Below are positions 1-9,133 of a stretch of DNA of 64,000 bases, piece by piece (positions within the stretch are counted from its first letter, which is position 1; each line of letters begins with the position of its first letter). This DNA is from Blautia liquoris. Lineage in GTDB: Bacteria > Bacillota > Clostridia > Lachnospirales > Lachnospiraceae. The position numbers were made by a program, and so were the translations under genes. The notes under the pieces were generated by a model. The model did no database searches and was not told the DNA's origin. It saw only the letters and a program-made list of their open reading frames with translations. The DNA lies in contig NZ_CP063304.1 of assembly GCF_015159595.1 (NCBI RefSeq), forward strand, positions 868,001 to 932,000, given 5' to 3'.

Positions 1-2
1 TC

Positions 3-2408
3 ACAGGGAAGAAGTTCGCCGATAAGGAGAATCCGCTTCTGGTTTCTGTCCGTTCAGGAGCAAGAGCTTCTATGCCGGGTATGATGGATACCATCTTAAA
101 CCTCGGTTTAAATGAAGAAGTCGTAGAGATTCTAGGAGAAAAATCCGGAAATCCACGCTGGGCATGGGACTGCTATAGAAGATTTATTCAGATGTACTCC
201 GATGTTGTCATGGAAGTCGGGAAAAAGTATTTTGAAGAACTGATCGACCAGATGAAAGAGAAAAAGGGAGTAAAGCAGGATGTTGAACTGACTGCCGATG
301 ACCTGAAAGAACTGGCCGGACAGTTTAAAGACGAGTACAAGAAAGTTCTGGGCGAAGAATTCCCGTCGGATCCAAAAGATCAGCTGGTTGGAGCAATCAA
401 AGCAGTATTTCGTTCCTGGGATAACCCGAGGGCCAATGTTTACCGCCGTGACAATGACATCCCTTATTCATGGGGAACTGCAGTCAATGTTCAGATGATG
501 GCATTTGGAAATATGGGCGATACATCAGGTACAGGTGTTGCATTTACACGTGACCCTGCTACCGGCGAGAAAAAACTCATGGGTGAATTCCTCATGAATG
601 CACAAGGCGAAGATGTCGTTGCAGGTGTTCGTACGCCGAATAAGATTGACCATCTGAAAGATATTATGCCAGAAGTTTATGATCAGTTTGTAGATATCTG
701 CCATACTCTGGAAGAACACTATAGAGATATGCAGGATATGGAGTTTACCATTGAAGATAAGAAACTTTATATGCTGCAGACTCGTAATGGAAAGAGAACG
801 GCTCAGGCGGCTCTTAAAATTGCGTGTGACCTGGTAGACGAGAAAATGATTACAGAAAAGGAAGCTGTCTCGATGATTGATCCCAGAAATCTCGATACAT
901 TGCTTCATCCGCAGTTTGACGCAGCAGCACTGAAAACTGCCGTTCCGGTTGGAAGAGCACTTGGCGCATCACCGGGAGCTGCATGTGGTAAGATTGTGTT
1001 TACCGCAGAGGATGCAAAGGAATGGGCTGAAAGAGGAGAAAAGGTTGTTCTTGTGCGCCTTGAGACCTCTCCGGAAGATATCGAAGGAATGAAAGCTGCT
1101 CAGGGTATCCTGACAGTACGTGGCGGTATGACATCTCATGCAGCGGTTGTTGCACGTGGAATGGGTACCTGCTGTGTATCCGGCTGCGGGGATATCGCTA
1201 TGGACGAGGCGAACAAGCAGTTTACGCTTGGCGGGAAAGTATATCATGAAGGAGATCCAATTTCACTTGACGGTTCTACCGGAAACATCTATGAAGGGAT
1301 TATCCCCACAGTAGATGCCACAATTGCCGGAGAATTTGAAAGAATTATGTCTTGGGCAGATAAGTACAGAACGATGAAGGTTCGTACCAATGCCGATACA
1401 CCAAGAGATGCGAAAAAAGCACGTGAGCTTGGCGCAGAGGGAATTGGACTTTGCCGTACGGAGCACATGTTCTTTGCAGGCGACAGGATCGAAGCTTTCC
1501 GCGAGATGATCTGCTCAGATACAGTGGAAGAAAGAGAAGCCGCACTTGATAAGATCCTTCCGGTACAGCAGAAAGATTTTGAGGAACTGTATGATGCATT
1601 GGAAGGAAATCCGGTTACAATCCGTCTGCTGGATCCGCCGCTCCATGAGTTTGTTCCCACAGATGAGGCGGATATCAAGAGACTGGCTGATGCCAAGGGC
1701 AAGACCGTTGATCAGATTAAGGTGATTATCAATTCTTTGCATGAATTTAACCCGATGATGGGCCATCGTGGATGCCGTCTTACAGTCACATATCCGGAAA
1801 TCGGTGTGATGCAGACGAAAGCGATTATCCGCGCTGCAATCAATGAGAAGAAGAAACATCCGGACTGGACGATTTGCCCGGAGATCATGATTCCGCTGGT
1901 GGGGGATATCAAAGAGCTGAAATATGTCAAGAAGACAATTGTCGAGACTGCAGATGCCGAGATTAAAGCATCCGGAATTGACCTTGAGTATGAAGTGGGT
2001 ACGATGATTGAAGTTCCAAGAGCTGCACTCACCGCCGATGAAATCGCAAAAGAAGCTGATTTCTTCTGCTTTGGAACAAACGATATGACACAGATGACCT
2101 TCGGATTCTCTCGTGATGATGCTGGAAAATTCCTGAATTCTTACTATGATGCGAAGATCTTTGAGAGTGATCCATTTGCAAAGCTTGACCAGAACGGTGT
2201 CGGCAAACTGATGGATATGGCTGTCAAACTGGGAAGACCAGCCAATCCGAATCTGCACATCGGAATCTGCGGCGAGCATGGCGGAGATCCAAGTTCCGTA
2301 GAGTTCTGCTATCAGCTCGGACTCGACTATGTATCCTGCTCCCCGTTCCGTGTACCGATCGCAAGACTGGCAGCGGCACAGGCTGCGATTAAAGAAAGCC
2401 TTTCGTAG
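3..2408 (+). CDS. ppdK: Pyruvate, phosphate dikinase, 5'-truncated by window edge
   Basis: The frame is open from base 3, so the gene starts upstream of the window. About 800 residues are present of a family length near 875, so roughly the first 75 are missing. PPDK interconverts ATP, phosphate and pyruvate with AMP, PPi and PEP in the cytoplasm; in anaerobes it often works with PPi-linked glycolysis. The rest of the N-terminal nucleotide-binding domain comes first. The phosphohistidine domain carries GGMTSHAAVVARGMG at about 1126-1170, containing the catalytic His. The C-terminal PEP/pyruvate barrel includes GICGEHGGDPSS and ends with SCSPFRVPIARLAAAQA. No frameshift is visible. A strong terminator follows about 70 bp downstream. 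Confidence 0.97.
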   Translation, partial: TGKKFADKENPLLVSVRSGARASMPGMMDTILNLGLNEEVVEILGEKSGNPRWAWDCYRRFIQMYSDVVMEVGKKYFEELIDQMKEKKGVKQDVELTADDLKELAGQFKDEYKKVLGEEFPSDPKDQLVGAIKAVFRSWDNPRANVYRRDNDIPYSWGTAVNVQMMAFGNMGDTSGTGVAFTRDPATGEKKLMGEFLMNAQGEDVVAGVRTPNKIDHLKDIMPEVYDQFVDICHTLEEHYRDMQDMEFTIEDKKLYMLQTRNGKRTAQAALKIACDLVDEKMITEKEAVSMIDPRNLDTLLHPQFDAAALKTAVPVGRALGASPGAACGKIVFTAEDAKEWAERGEKVVLVRLETSPEDIEGMKAAQGILTVRGGMTSHAAVVARGMGTCCVSGCGDIAMDEANKQFTLGGKVYHEGDPISLDGSTGNIYEGIIPTVDATIAGEFERIMSWADKYRTMKVRTNADTPRDAKKARELGAEGIGLCRTEHMFFAGDRIEAFREMICSDTVEEREAALDKILPVQQKDFEELYDALEGNPVTIRLLDPPLHEFVPTDEADIKRLADAKGKTVDQIKVIINSLHEFNPMMGHRGCRLTVTYPEIGVMQTKAIIRAAINEKKKHPDWTICPEIMIPLVGDIKELKYVKKTIVETADAEIKASGIDLEYEVGTMIEVPRAALTADEIAKEADFFCFGTNDMTQMTFGFSRDDAGKFLNSYYDAKIFESDPFAKLDQNGVGKLMDMAVKLGRPANPNLHIGICGEHGGDPSSVEFCYQLGLDYVSCSPFRVPIARLAAAQAAIKESLS

Positions 2409-2479
2409 AGCGAATGGTGGCTGTCCTAGGGGCAATCAATGGGAAGATTTAACCGTTGATGTCTATATCTAAAATGACG

Positions 2480-2518
2480 ATAAGCGTATCATTAGAAATA
2501 GTGGTACGCTTATTTTTT
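2480..2518 (+). terminator. Intrinsic terminator after ppdK
   Basis: A 14-bp stem (ATAAGCGTATCATT with AGTGGTACGCTTAT, two or three G-U pairs) closes a 6-nt loop and is followed by six T. It lies 72 bp past the ppdK stop and marks the border to the foreign-looking segment. Confidence 0.85.
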
Positions 2519-2562
2519 GTCCCAATTTGCACATTTGAACCGTTTTCAGTTTCACCATGTAA

Positions 2563-2725
2563 TTTTCTTATTATGGACGAACCAACAAATCATTTAGATG
2601 TTTATGCAAAAAAAGCGTTGCAGGTTGCTTTGTCTGAATTTGCAGGAACGGTAGTGTTAGTATCGCATGAGGAAGCATTTTATCATGACTGGACACAGAG
2701 GGTTATAAACATAGAAACAAAATAA
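2563..2725 (+). pseudogene. Remnant of an ABC-F ATPase, C-terminal end
   Basis: About 53 codons encode the last part of an ABC ATPase: FLIMDEPTNHLD is the Walker B plus the ABC-F signature, followed by a VLVSHEEAFYHDW switch region. The first nucleotide-binding domain, linker and Walker A of the second are absent. The frame is open upstream to 2456, but that part runs through the terminator hairpin and has no ABC similarity, so it is not a plausible gene. The ending resembles antibiotic-resistance ABC-F proteins (Vga/Lsa/Msr type) more than housekeeping Uup, but this is only a family impression. It is probably a scar of a lost mobile segment. Confidence 0.7.
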
Positions 2726-2897
2726 TAACTTTTGCATGATATTTGATAAAGAAAATATTGAATAGTAGTCTGTCAAATTAAAAAAACGGAGTTTTGGTGG
2801 CATAAACGGACAAGGCGGCAGGGAGAAATCTCTGCCACTATTGATATTGTTCGGCTGAGCGAGTATAATATATCTATTGAAAATTTGGAGGTCTGTT

Positions 2898-3086
2898 ATG
2901 TTTGAATATATGACCGTACAGGAAGCAGCAAAACTATGGGAAATTTCCGAACGGCGAGTACAAAAATTATGTGAAGAAAATCGTCTTGAGGGAGTTGTTC
3001 GTCTTAGCCGAGTATGGCTTATTCCCAAAGACGCTAAAAAGCCTGCTGACGGGCGTTTAAGAGAATACCGAAAAAAGGAAAAATAA
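2898..3086 (+). CDS. Small helix-turn-helix DNA-binding protein, excisionase-like
   Basis: Sixty-two residues. Residues about 4-45 form a MerR/excisionase-type helix-turn-helix (MTVQEAAKLWEISERRVQKL), followed by a wing-like RLSRVWLIPKDAKKPADGR. Small proteins like this are common in integrative elements of Firmicutes next to regulator genes. ATG at 2898 is chosen because GGAGG lies at 2887-2891; an upstream in-frame TTG at 2877 would include that site in the coding sequence. The response regulator begins 16 bp after its stop, so the three regulatory genes are probably co-transcribed. Its target is unknown. Confidence 0.8.
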   Translation: MFEYMTVQEAAKLWEISERRVQKLCEENRLEGVVRLSRVWLIPKDAKKPADGRLREYRKKEK

Positions 3087-3102
3087 GAATTGAGGAAATA
3101 AT

Positions 3103-3777
3103 ATGTCTACAAAGATTTTAGTTATAGAAGATGAACTTAAAATGCAGGAGATATTAAAAGAGTTTCTTGTGGAGTACGGATATTCCATTGACTGTGCCTG
3201 TGACGGTCTGGACGGCCTTGCCATGTTCCGGCAGACGACCTACGCCCTGATTCTTTTAGATATTATGATGCCGAAAATAGATGGCTTTGCTGTTTTGGAG
3301 TTAATCCGCAAGGAATCCGATGTTCCTGTTATTCTGCTTACCGCATTGGAGGACGAAGAAAATCAGATTAAAGGATTTGACTTGCAAGCGGACGATTACA
3401 TATCAAAGCCTTTTTCCATGAATCTGCTTATCAGGCGCGTGGAAGCCGTATTGCGCAGAAAACAGCCTTACCCGGTAAAAGAAGAAACCAAACATACTGT
3501 GGAGCATAAAAATGTTGTTTTAGATTTAGAAGCCTGTGAAGTCCGCATTTCAGGGAGAACGGTTCCTTTCACTTATAAAGAATACGAGTTAATAAAATTA
3601 TTCATGGAAAACAAGAATCGTGTGTTTACCCGTGAGGAACTATTGAATCAGGTCTGGGGTTATGACTATTATGGTGACGGAAAAGTAGTCAACGGGCATA
3701 TCAAGAATATTCGCAAAAAGATAGGTATGAATTTTATTACCACTGTGCGGGGAATGGGGTATAAAATTGATGGGTAA
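3103..3777 (+). CDS. OmpR/VanR-family response regulator
   Basis: Residues 1-120 form a receiver domain with the acidic pair in VIEDE and the phospho-acceptor Asp in LILLDIMMPKIDG near residue 53. Residues about 130-224 are a winged-helix OmpR domain ending in VNGHIKNIRKKIG...VRGMGYKI. The 224-residue length is normal. The sensor kinase gene overlaps its 3' end by 8 bp, so they are translationally coupled. The direct repeats at 5233-5265 before the transporter operon are its likely binding site. A pair like this next to a two-permease ABC operon recalls pneumococcal VncRS with Vex123; the comparison is inferred from gene content only. Confidence 0.93.
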   Translation: MSTKILVIEDELKMQEILKEFLVEYGYSIDCACDGLDGLAMFRQTTYALILLDIMMPKIDGFAVLELIRKESDVPVILLTALEDEENQIKGFDLQADDYISKPFSMNLLIRRVEAVLRRKQPYPVKEETKHTVEHKNVVLDLEACEVRISGRTVPFTYKEYELIKLFMENKNRVFTREELLNQVWGYDYYGDGKVVNGHIKNIRKKIGMNFITTVRGMGYKIDG

Positions 3778-5164
3778 ATTGATAAGCAGGATTAAAAACA
3801 GTTTAAGTACAAAAATATTTCTCGGCGTCATGAGTATTTTGATTACCGTGTGTCTGCTCATTTTCGGCAGTCTGCGTATACTCATGCCGAAAGCCTTTGA
3901 GAGTGAGCAAAGCGCGCAGTTTAGTACCAATCTGCATAAACTGGCAAATCAGCTTGAAACAATCGACATAGAGGATTTAGAATCATACATCACCTCCTTT
4001 GCCATAGAAAACCGTGCGAATGTCACCGTTTATGATGAAAACGAAACCGCTGTATCCTCCGTGAATATTGCCGAGGCAACAGATGGTTCTCCAGAAAAAA
4101 AGAGCAATAATAATGTTGTAGGAACTGTAACATTTCAAAATGAGGGGCGGGCATATTCTTTATCGGCGGATATTGCGGTAAGCACCGCAGAGCAACTTAC
4201 AGGGACATTCATGCAGGTTTTCCCTTATATTTTAATCATTATCATTGTCATCTCCGCATTATCCGCGTTTCTATACTCCCGCATTTTGGCGAAGCCGATT
4301 GTGGATATCAGCCGTATATCCAAAAAAATGACGGCACTGGATATGACATGGCGGTGCGATATAAAGCGTTCGGATGAAATAGGCGTTTTAGCGGACAACT
4401 TAAACCGGATGGCAGCCAGCCTTGACAATGCCTTAACCGAACTAAGAACCACCAATGAAAAACTGCAAGAAGATATTGAGTGGGAACGGCGGCAGGAAAA
4501 ACAGAGGAAAGACTTTTTTGCGGCCATTTCCCATGAACTCAAAACGCCTGTCGCTGTTCTGAAAGGTGAGTTGGAGGGAATGATATGCAATGTAGGGAAA
4601 TTCAAAGACCGGGACACCTATTTGCAGGAGGCTTTTGAAACGGCGGAATCCATTGAAAAATTAGTCCGGGAGATTATGTCTTTGGCAAAGGTGAATATGG
4701 AGGAAATGAAGTTACACAAACAGGACATTCCTCTAAACGATATAGTAGCAGACTGCCTAAAGATACATGAAGACCTGGCTGCGGCAAAGCAGATTGCAAT
4801 ACAACAGGATTTTGAGGACGGCATATTATGCCGTGCCGATTACATGAACCTGAAAAAAGCCGTATCCAACATTATCGGAAACGCTGTCCACCATTCTCCT
4901 GAAAAAGCATCCATCGAGATAATCATACGAAAATCCGGCGGGAAGGGGATTTTGTCCGTAGAAAATTCCGGTGTTCATGTCCGGCAGGAAGAAACCCTAA
5001 GGGTTTTTGAACCGTTTTATCGGATCGATAAGTCAAGAAGCCGACATACGGGCGGCAGTGGCTTGGGGCTGTATATTGTCAAAAACATTTTGGATATGCA
5101 CGGCTTCAGATATTCGCTGGAGAATACGGAAAAAGGCGTTAAGTTTACAATCGCTTTTTCCTGA
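3770..5164 (+). CDS. Membrane sensor histidine kinase (VanS/VncS-like)
   Basis: 464 residues from ATG 3770 (a TTG lies one codon earlier). There are two membrane segments, near residues 15-40 and 145-170, bracketing an extracytoplasmic sensor of about 105 residues. A HAMP linker follows, then the H-box AAISHELKTPVAVLKGELEG, and then a complete HATPase domain with N box (NIIGNAVHHS) and G boxes (GGSGLGLYIVKNIL). It should autophosphorylate and pass phosphate to the regulator encoded just upstream. The ligand cannot be read from the sequence; the neighbouring transporter suggests a peptide or antimicrobial signal. A terminator follows 24 bp after the stop. Confidence 0.93.
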   Translation: MGKLISRIKNSLSTKIFLGVMSILITVCLLIFGSLRILMPKAFESEQSAQFSTNLHKLANQLETIDIEDLESYITSFAIENRANVTVYDENETAVSSVNIAEATDGSPEKKSNNNVVGTVTFQNEGRAYSLSADIAVSTAEQLTGTFMQVFPYILIIIIVISALSAFLYSRILAKPIVDISRISKKMTALDMTWRCDIKRSDEIGVLADNLNRMAASLDNALTELRTTNEKLQEDIEWERRQEKQRKDFFAAISHELKTPVAVLKGELEGMICNVGKFKDRDTYLQEAFETAESIEKLVREIMSLAKVNMEEMKLHKQDIPLNDIVADCLKIHEDLAAAKQIAIQQDFEDGILCRADYMNLKKAVSNIIGNAVHHSPEKASIEIIIRKSGGKGILSVENSGVHVRQEETLRVFEPFYRIDKSRSRHTGGSGLGLYIVKNILDMHGFRYSLENTEKGVKFTIAFS

Positions 5165-5188
5165 CCAGACCAGTAAATTGTAATGTTG

Positions 5189-5219
5189 GGAACTGCCCCT
5201 ATGGGTGGTTCCTTTTTTT
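5189..5219 (+). terminator. Terminator separating the two-component genes from the transporter operon
   Basis: A 10-bp stem (GGAACTGCCC with GGGTGGTTCC, two G-U pairs), loop CTAT, followed by seven T. It means the transporter genes need their own promoter, which fits the operator-like repeats just downstream. Confidence 0.85.
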
Positions 5220-5232
5220 GTGGTTTTTGAAA

Positions 5233-5288
5233 ATCGCACCTAAATCACACCTAAATCGCATTTATATGGCACTTTTTCGTTGTAGGAT
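5233..5288 (+). promoter_or_regulatory. Triple 11-bp direct repeat and promoter of the two-permease ABC operon
   Basis: Three end-to-end 11-mers occupy 5233-5265: ATCGCACCTAA, ATCACACCTAA, ATCGCATTTAT. The 11-bp period places all three on one helix face, as known for OmpR-family regulators. A possible -10 (TAGGAT) is at 5283-5288, so the third repeat covers the -35 slot. This is the layout of an activator-dependent promoter. Binding by the regulator at 3103-3777 is inferred. Confidence 0.65.
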
Positions 5289-5320
5289 AAGCCTATCAAT
5301 GATCAAGGAGGCAAAAATCC

Positions 5321-6670
5321 ATGAATACACCAAAAAGGTCACTGTTATATGTAATACGAAAAAGAAGCCGGACAGGACTGCTGTTTGTCATATTGCTTGT
5401 GGTATCGACCCTTGTTTTGAGCGGCCTGTCCATTATGGACGCAGCGGGAGATTCTTCCGCTGAACTGCGGGAATCTACTGGGACGAGCTTTACGATGGAA
5501 CGAAATCTGAGTACGGCAACCAGAAGCAACAGCGGCAACAACTTTGTATATCAACAGGAATACATAGCGGATGAAATGATTGAAAAAATATCAGACATTG
5601 ACGGTATCAAAGGGTATAACGCAAAAATAGGAGGTTATCTTGAACTCCAGAACTTGGATGGGGATAGATTTGAAACGATTGTATACAACAAGTGGAATGA
5701 AGAAGATTTGAAATACGATATCGGAACATTTGGCTGCTTTAATACAGCCTATGATTCATTCTTTACCAGTAATCAATTTGAATTAAGTGAAGGTCGCCAT
5801 ATCGCCACAGATGATAAGCAGGTTATTCTTATTAGCGATGATTTGGCAGAAAAATATAACTTTAAAGTGGGAGATAAATTGAAACTCACTCTATCAGAAG
5901 AACAGGTTCAATTTGAAAAAAGATATGGAGTTTCTGATATTTCTGCAAATAGTGTTGACGTAGAAATTATTGGAATCTACAAGATCTTGGAGGAACAATC
6001 TGATAAAGAAACGTTAGGCCAGTACGAACTGTATGAGAATTATGTTTTCACAGATATGGCAACGTTTAAAGAGGTATTCTCAACATGGGCTGTGGCAGCA
6101 AAAGAAAATGAACAAGGGTATGAATCTGCTGATTTCTTTTTAACCGATCCAGCACAATTAGGCAGCATCATGTCAGAGGTTTCAAATATTTCCTCTATCA
6201 ACTGGAATAATTTTACCCTTACCGCTAATGACGAGGTATTTCAACAGTCAGCCAGTTCCATGTCAAATGTAGAAAAGCTGATTACCACAATGATTATCGT
6301 TGTAGTAGTTATCGCTGCCGTCATCATTACCTTGATCCTCTCCATGTGGGTGCGAAGCCGTATGCGGGAAACAGGAATCCTGATGTCAACGGGTATTCCC
6401 AAATATAAAATTGTGGCGCAGTATGTGTTGGAAACGGTTTTGATTGCCATATTCGCCTTTGCCCTGTCCTATTTCACCAGCAACGCAATAGCCGGAAACT
6501 TAGGGCATATCATAGATTCTACCATCACCGCAGGAGATGTGCACATTGCGATAAGCAACTTTATCCTTGTCTTCTGTACAGGCATAGCGGTCATATTGGC
6601 GTCAATCGGAATATCCAGCATCCCGGTCATGCAGATGAATCCGAGAGAAATCTTATCGAAAATGAGTTAA
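5321..6670 (+). CDS. ABC transporter permease, MacB/FtsX type (first of pair)
   Basis: 449 residues. One membrane segment lies at about 18-40, then an extracytoplasmic domain of about 275 residues (MacB_PCD-like), then three membrane segments in the last 130 residues (start IIVVVVIAAVIITLILSMWV). The FtsX-like motif MRETGILMSTGIPKYKI sits in the loop after the second segment, and the C-terminus VMQMNPREILSKMS is typical. It is about the same length as the next gene and shares its end motif, so the two probably form a heterodimer. An AAGGAGG site lies 9 bp before the ATG. Likely mechanotransmission or export of a peptide or lipid-like substrate; the substrate is unknown. Confidence 0.9.
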   Translation: MNTPKRSLLYVIRKRSRTGLLFVILLVVSTLVLSGLSIMDAAGDSSAELRESTGTSFTMERNLSTATRSNSGNNFVYQQEYIADEMIEKISDIDGIKGYNAKIGGYLELQNLDGDRFETIVYNKWNEEDLKYDIGTFGCFNTAYDSFFTSNQFELSEGRHIATDDKQVILISDDLAEKYNFKVGDKLKLTLSEEQVQFEKRYGVSDISANSVDVEIIGIYKILEEQSDKETLGQYELYENYVFTDMATFKEVFSTWAVAAKENEQGYESADFFLTDPAQLGSIMSEVSNISSINWNNFTLTANDEVFQQSASSMSNVEKLITTMIIVVVVIAAVIITLILSMWVRSRMRETGILMSTGIPKYKIVAQYVLETVLIAIFAFALSYFTSNAIAGNLGHIIDSTITAGDVHIAISNFILVFCTGIAVILASIGISSIPVMQMNPREILSKMS

Positions 6671-6681
6671 AGGGGGAAATC

Positions 6682-8028
6682 ATGAGCTTTATAAAACGTG
6701 CATTTTTACACACTACCAGAAAAATTGGAAAAAGCCTGCTGATATTCTTTGTGCTACTGATTATTTCCACCCTTGTCCTGACCTGCTTATCCGTATGCTC
6801 GGCGACCAACACGGCGGTGCTGAATGTCCGGGAGTCCCTGGGGGGCAGCTATACCCTGAATGCCAAAGGAACAGACGGGCAACTCACTAATTCCATTCTG
6901 GATCAGATTGCCCAGATAGACGGCGTGGAAAGAATTGATAATGCCCGTTCCGAATCCTATGCCGAATACAAAACGTCGGACGGCGTTTCCTTAGAGGTCA
7001 AAAAGGACGCGGCCTTTGACGATATGACAAAAGGCTTTGAACACGCGGGAAAATTGCAGAGCAACCTATACTCTGAAAAAGACGGGCTTTTCGTCAGTGA
7101 GGGTTTTGAACTGTTGGAGGGCAGGAATATTACAAAAGGCGATGAAAACGTCGCCCTGATCCATGAGGATTTTGCAAAGAGAAACGGACTGGACATAGGG
7201 GATACCTTTGTACTGGACTTGAACGGCGATATGGTGGAAATCCCCGATTATGTATCCACTCCGGTAGAGGTCGAGATTATCGGTATTTTCACGCATACCA
7301 CGGAACAGGAAACGGCGCTGAACGTGTCCTATACGTTATATGAGAACACCGTATTCACAGACCCGGTGTCCTTTGCACAGCTTTTCGACGCCAGACGGGA
7401 CACCTATTATTCCAATGCGGAAATCGTGGTAAACGACCCCGCAAGGCTCGACGCAATCGTTGCCGAAATGGAAACGATTGACGGTGTGGACTGGGATTCC
7501 TGCAACGTAACATACCATGACAAGGACTACCAAAACGCGAAAGAACCGCTGGAATCATTGGGAAATCTGGTTAGTATCAGCATTGTTATTATTATCATCG
7601 TCAGCGTAGCATTGCTTGCGTTGATATTGGCCTTATGGGTACGGAACCGCCTTCATGAAACAGGCGTGTTCATGTCGATGGGCCTCGGTAAATTCAATAT
7701 CCTTTTACAGCACATCACGGAAATTATATTAGTGGCTGTCCTGGCCTTTGCCCTGTCATTTCCGGTTAGTTCGGTAATTGCACAAAAAGTAGGCGATACC
7801 CTGCTGGAACAAACAACGGCCTCAGTCACGGAAACGGTCAGTAATGAGAATGCGGATGAAGCGGGTAGCGCCGCATCCGGCCTAAGCAATTTGGAGGTGG
7901 AGGTTGCGCCTTTGCATCTCCTGATTGTGTACGGCATGGGAACATTGGTGATTATCCTGTCCGTGGCGATTGCCGCATTGCCTATCATGAAAATGAAACC
8001 GAAAGAAATACTATCTTCACTCAGCTAA
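6682..8028 (+). CDS. ABC transporter permease, MacB/FtsX type (second of pair)
   Basis: 448 residues, 11 bp after its paralogue. Same plan: membrane segment at about 17-40, a large external domain, and three C-terminal segments with RLHETGVFMSMGLGKFNILL and the ending IMKMKPKEILSSLS. Compared with the first permease it has an acidic external insertion between the last two segments (TETVSNENADEAGSAASG). Codon use here is more GC-rich than in the middle of the first permease. It probably pairs with the first permease and the ATPase encoded 13 bp downstream. Function beyond ABC export or peptide sensing is not evident. Confidence 0.9.
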   Translation: MSFIKRAFLHTTRKIGKSLLIFFVLLIISTLVLTCLSVCSATNTAVLNVRESLGGSYTLNAKGTDGQLTNSILDQIAQIDGVERIDNARSESYAEYKTSDGVSLEVKKDAAFDDMTKGFEHAGKLQSNLYSEKDGLFVSEGFELLEGRNITKGDENVALIHEDFAKRNGLDIGDTFVLDLNGDMVEIPDYVSTPVEVEIIGIFTHTTEQETALNVSYTLYENTVFTDPVSFAQLFDARRDTYYSNAEIVVNDPARLDAIVAEMETIDGVDWDSCNVTYHDKDYQNAKEPLESLGNLVSISIVIIIIVSVALLALILALWVRNRLHETGVFMSMGLGKFNILLQHITEIILVAVLAFALSFPVSSVIAQKVGDTLLEQTTASVTETVSNENADEAGSAASGLSNLEVEVAPLHLLIVYGMGTLVIILSVAIAALPIMKMKPKEILSSLS

Positions 8029-8041
8029 GGAGGAATCTGTT

Positions 8042-8674
8042 ATGAATATTTTAGAACTCAAAAACATCAAGTTTTTCTATCAGAAATCAAAGCCTGTACT
8101 GAAGGGCATCAACATCTGTCTGGAAAAGGGCAAGGTATATGCCATCCTTGGCCCGTCGGGGTGTGGAAAAACCACTCTGCTCTCTCTAATTGGCGGACTG
8201 GATGAACCTACAAGCGGTGAAATTTTGTACAACGGGACGGAAATCTCAAAGATTGGACTGACCAATCATCGCAAAAACAATGTGTCATTCATATTCCAGA
8301 GCTACAACTTGATTGACTATATGACCCCTGCTGAGAATGTCAATCTTACATCAAAGCTGCCCGCACTTCCCGTACTGGAAAAAGTGGGATTGACAAAAGA
8401 AGAATCAAAGAGAAATATACTAAAATTATCTGGCGGACAGCAGCAGCGTGTGGCGATTGCACGGGCATTGGCTTCTGATGCCGAAATCCTGCTTGCGGAC
8501 GAGCCAACCGGCAATCTGGATGAGGACACCGCGCAGAGCATTACGGAGCTTCTATTGGACAGTGCGCATGGTACGGCTTCAAAATGCGTGGTGATCGTAA
8601 CGCATTCCCATGAATTGGCGAATCAGGCGGATGTAATTTTACGATTGAAAAAGGGTGGCTTGCAAGTACCATAA
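8042..8674 (+). CDS. ABC transporter ATPase partner of the two permeases
   Basis: 210 residues, slightly short of the usual 220-250 for LolD/MacB-type ATPases but with all motifs: Walker A GPSGCGKTTLL, Q-loop FIFQSYNLIDYMTPAENV, signature LSGGQQQRVAIARAL, Walker B ILLADEPTGNLDE and the switch His in VVIVTHSHELA. GGAGG lies 10 bp before the ATG. It powers the two upstream FtsX-type permeases at the cytoplasmic membrane. It is the last intact gene of the operon; mobile-element debris follows immediately. Confidence 0.93.
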   Translation: MNILELKNIKFFYQKSKPVLKGINICLEKGKVYAILGPSGCGKTTLLSLIGGLDEPTSGEILYNGTEISKIGLTNHRKNNVSFIFQSYNLIDYMTPAENVNLTSKLPALPVLEKVGLTKEESKRNILKLSGGQQQRVAIARALASDAEILLADEPTGNLDEDTAQSITELLLDSAHGTASKCVVIVTHSHELANQADVILRLKKGGLQVP

Positions 8675-8677
8675 AAT

Positions 8678-8866
8678 AAGGCTGATTGTTACCTGATATA
8701 CCACAATGCCCGTCTTGGTTCCAAATGCACAGAACTGGATGCACCAGATAAGCTTCGCATCTTCCATGACTTTTTCCGTACTGGTGAGGAAACAGCCTTT
8801 CGTACCATTTGTCAACAAGTTCCCCCGAAATACAGAGCTTTACAAGCTAATGACAACCATGTTTAA
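8678..8866 (+). pseudogene. Fragment resembling a VirB4/TraE-type conjugation ATPase
   Basis: An open frame without its own plausible start reads through YHNARLGSKCTELDAP and DKLRIFHDFFRTGEETAFR. This resembles an internal part of the VirB4-like ATPases of Tn1549-type conjugative elements. The remaining residues to the stop do not continue that family, so the fragment looks fused to other sequence. The identification is from memory of the family and is tentative. If right, it records a lost integrative conjugative element. Confidence 0.4.
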
Positions 8867-9062
8867 TGAAAAGTAGAAATTCGCAAAAGTCGCCCACGCG
8901 TTGGTCATACTCAATACCCTTTTCACGCTGTATGCTATCGTATGGAATTTTTTTATCACAAGCAGTATTAGGGAAACGTTATTGATGGGTCCTCTAACGC
9001 TAATTACAACCGTATGCAGTATTATTTTTCTGGTGATAAAACGCAAATTAAGAAAAAACTAA
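8850..9062 (+). pseudogene. Small two-helix membrane protein gene with an in-frame stop
   Basis: A 71-codon frame from ATG 8850 to TAA 9062 carries a TAG at codon 9 (8874-8876). After it comes KFAKVAHALVILNTLFTLYA, one likely membrane helix, then a second ending FLVIKRKLRKN. No ribosome site or start is evident after the TAG, so it is most likely inactive. No family is recognised. It overlaps the end of the conjugation-ATPase-like fragment in another frame, which suggests a recombination junction near 8850. Confidence 0.4.
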
Positions 9063-9098
9063 TCTATATGGGGTTATTGTCGATAACAACTTGATACA

Positions 9099-9133
9099 AA
9101 ATACCGGGCGTTTTTGACACGCCCGGTATTTTA
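9099..9133 (+). terminator. Intrinsic terminator
   Basis: AATACCGGGCGT pairs with ACGCCCGGTATT around a TTTTGAC loop, followed by a short T run. It closes the transporter and debris segment 23 bp before the DUF3267 gene. Confidence 0.75.

Noticed and set aside
1515-2435. Long antisense frame of 306 codons opposite ppdK
   Set aside because: Shadow of a conserved coding region; composition and lack of start signals give no support.
2817-2836. Hairpin GGCAGGGA-GAAA-TCTCTGCC before the small HTH gene
   Set aside because: No T run and no known riboswitch shape; too little to call a regulatory element.
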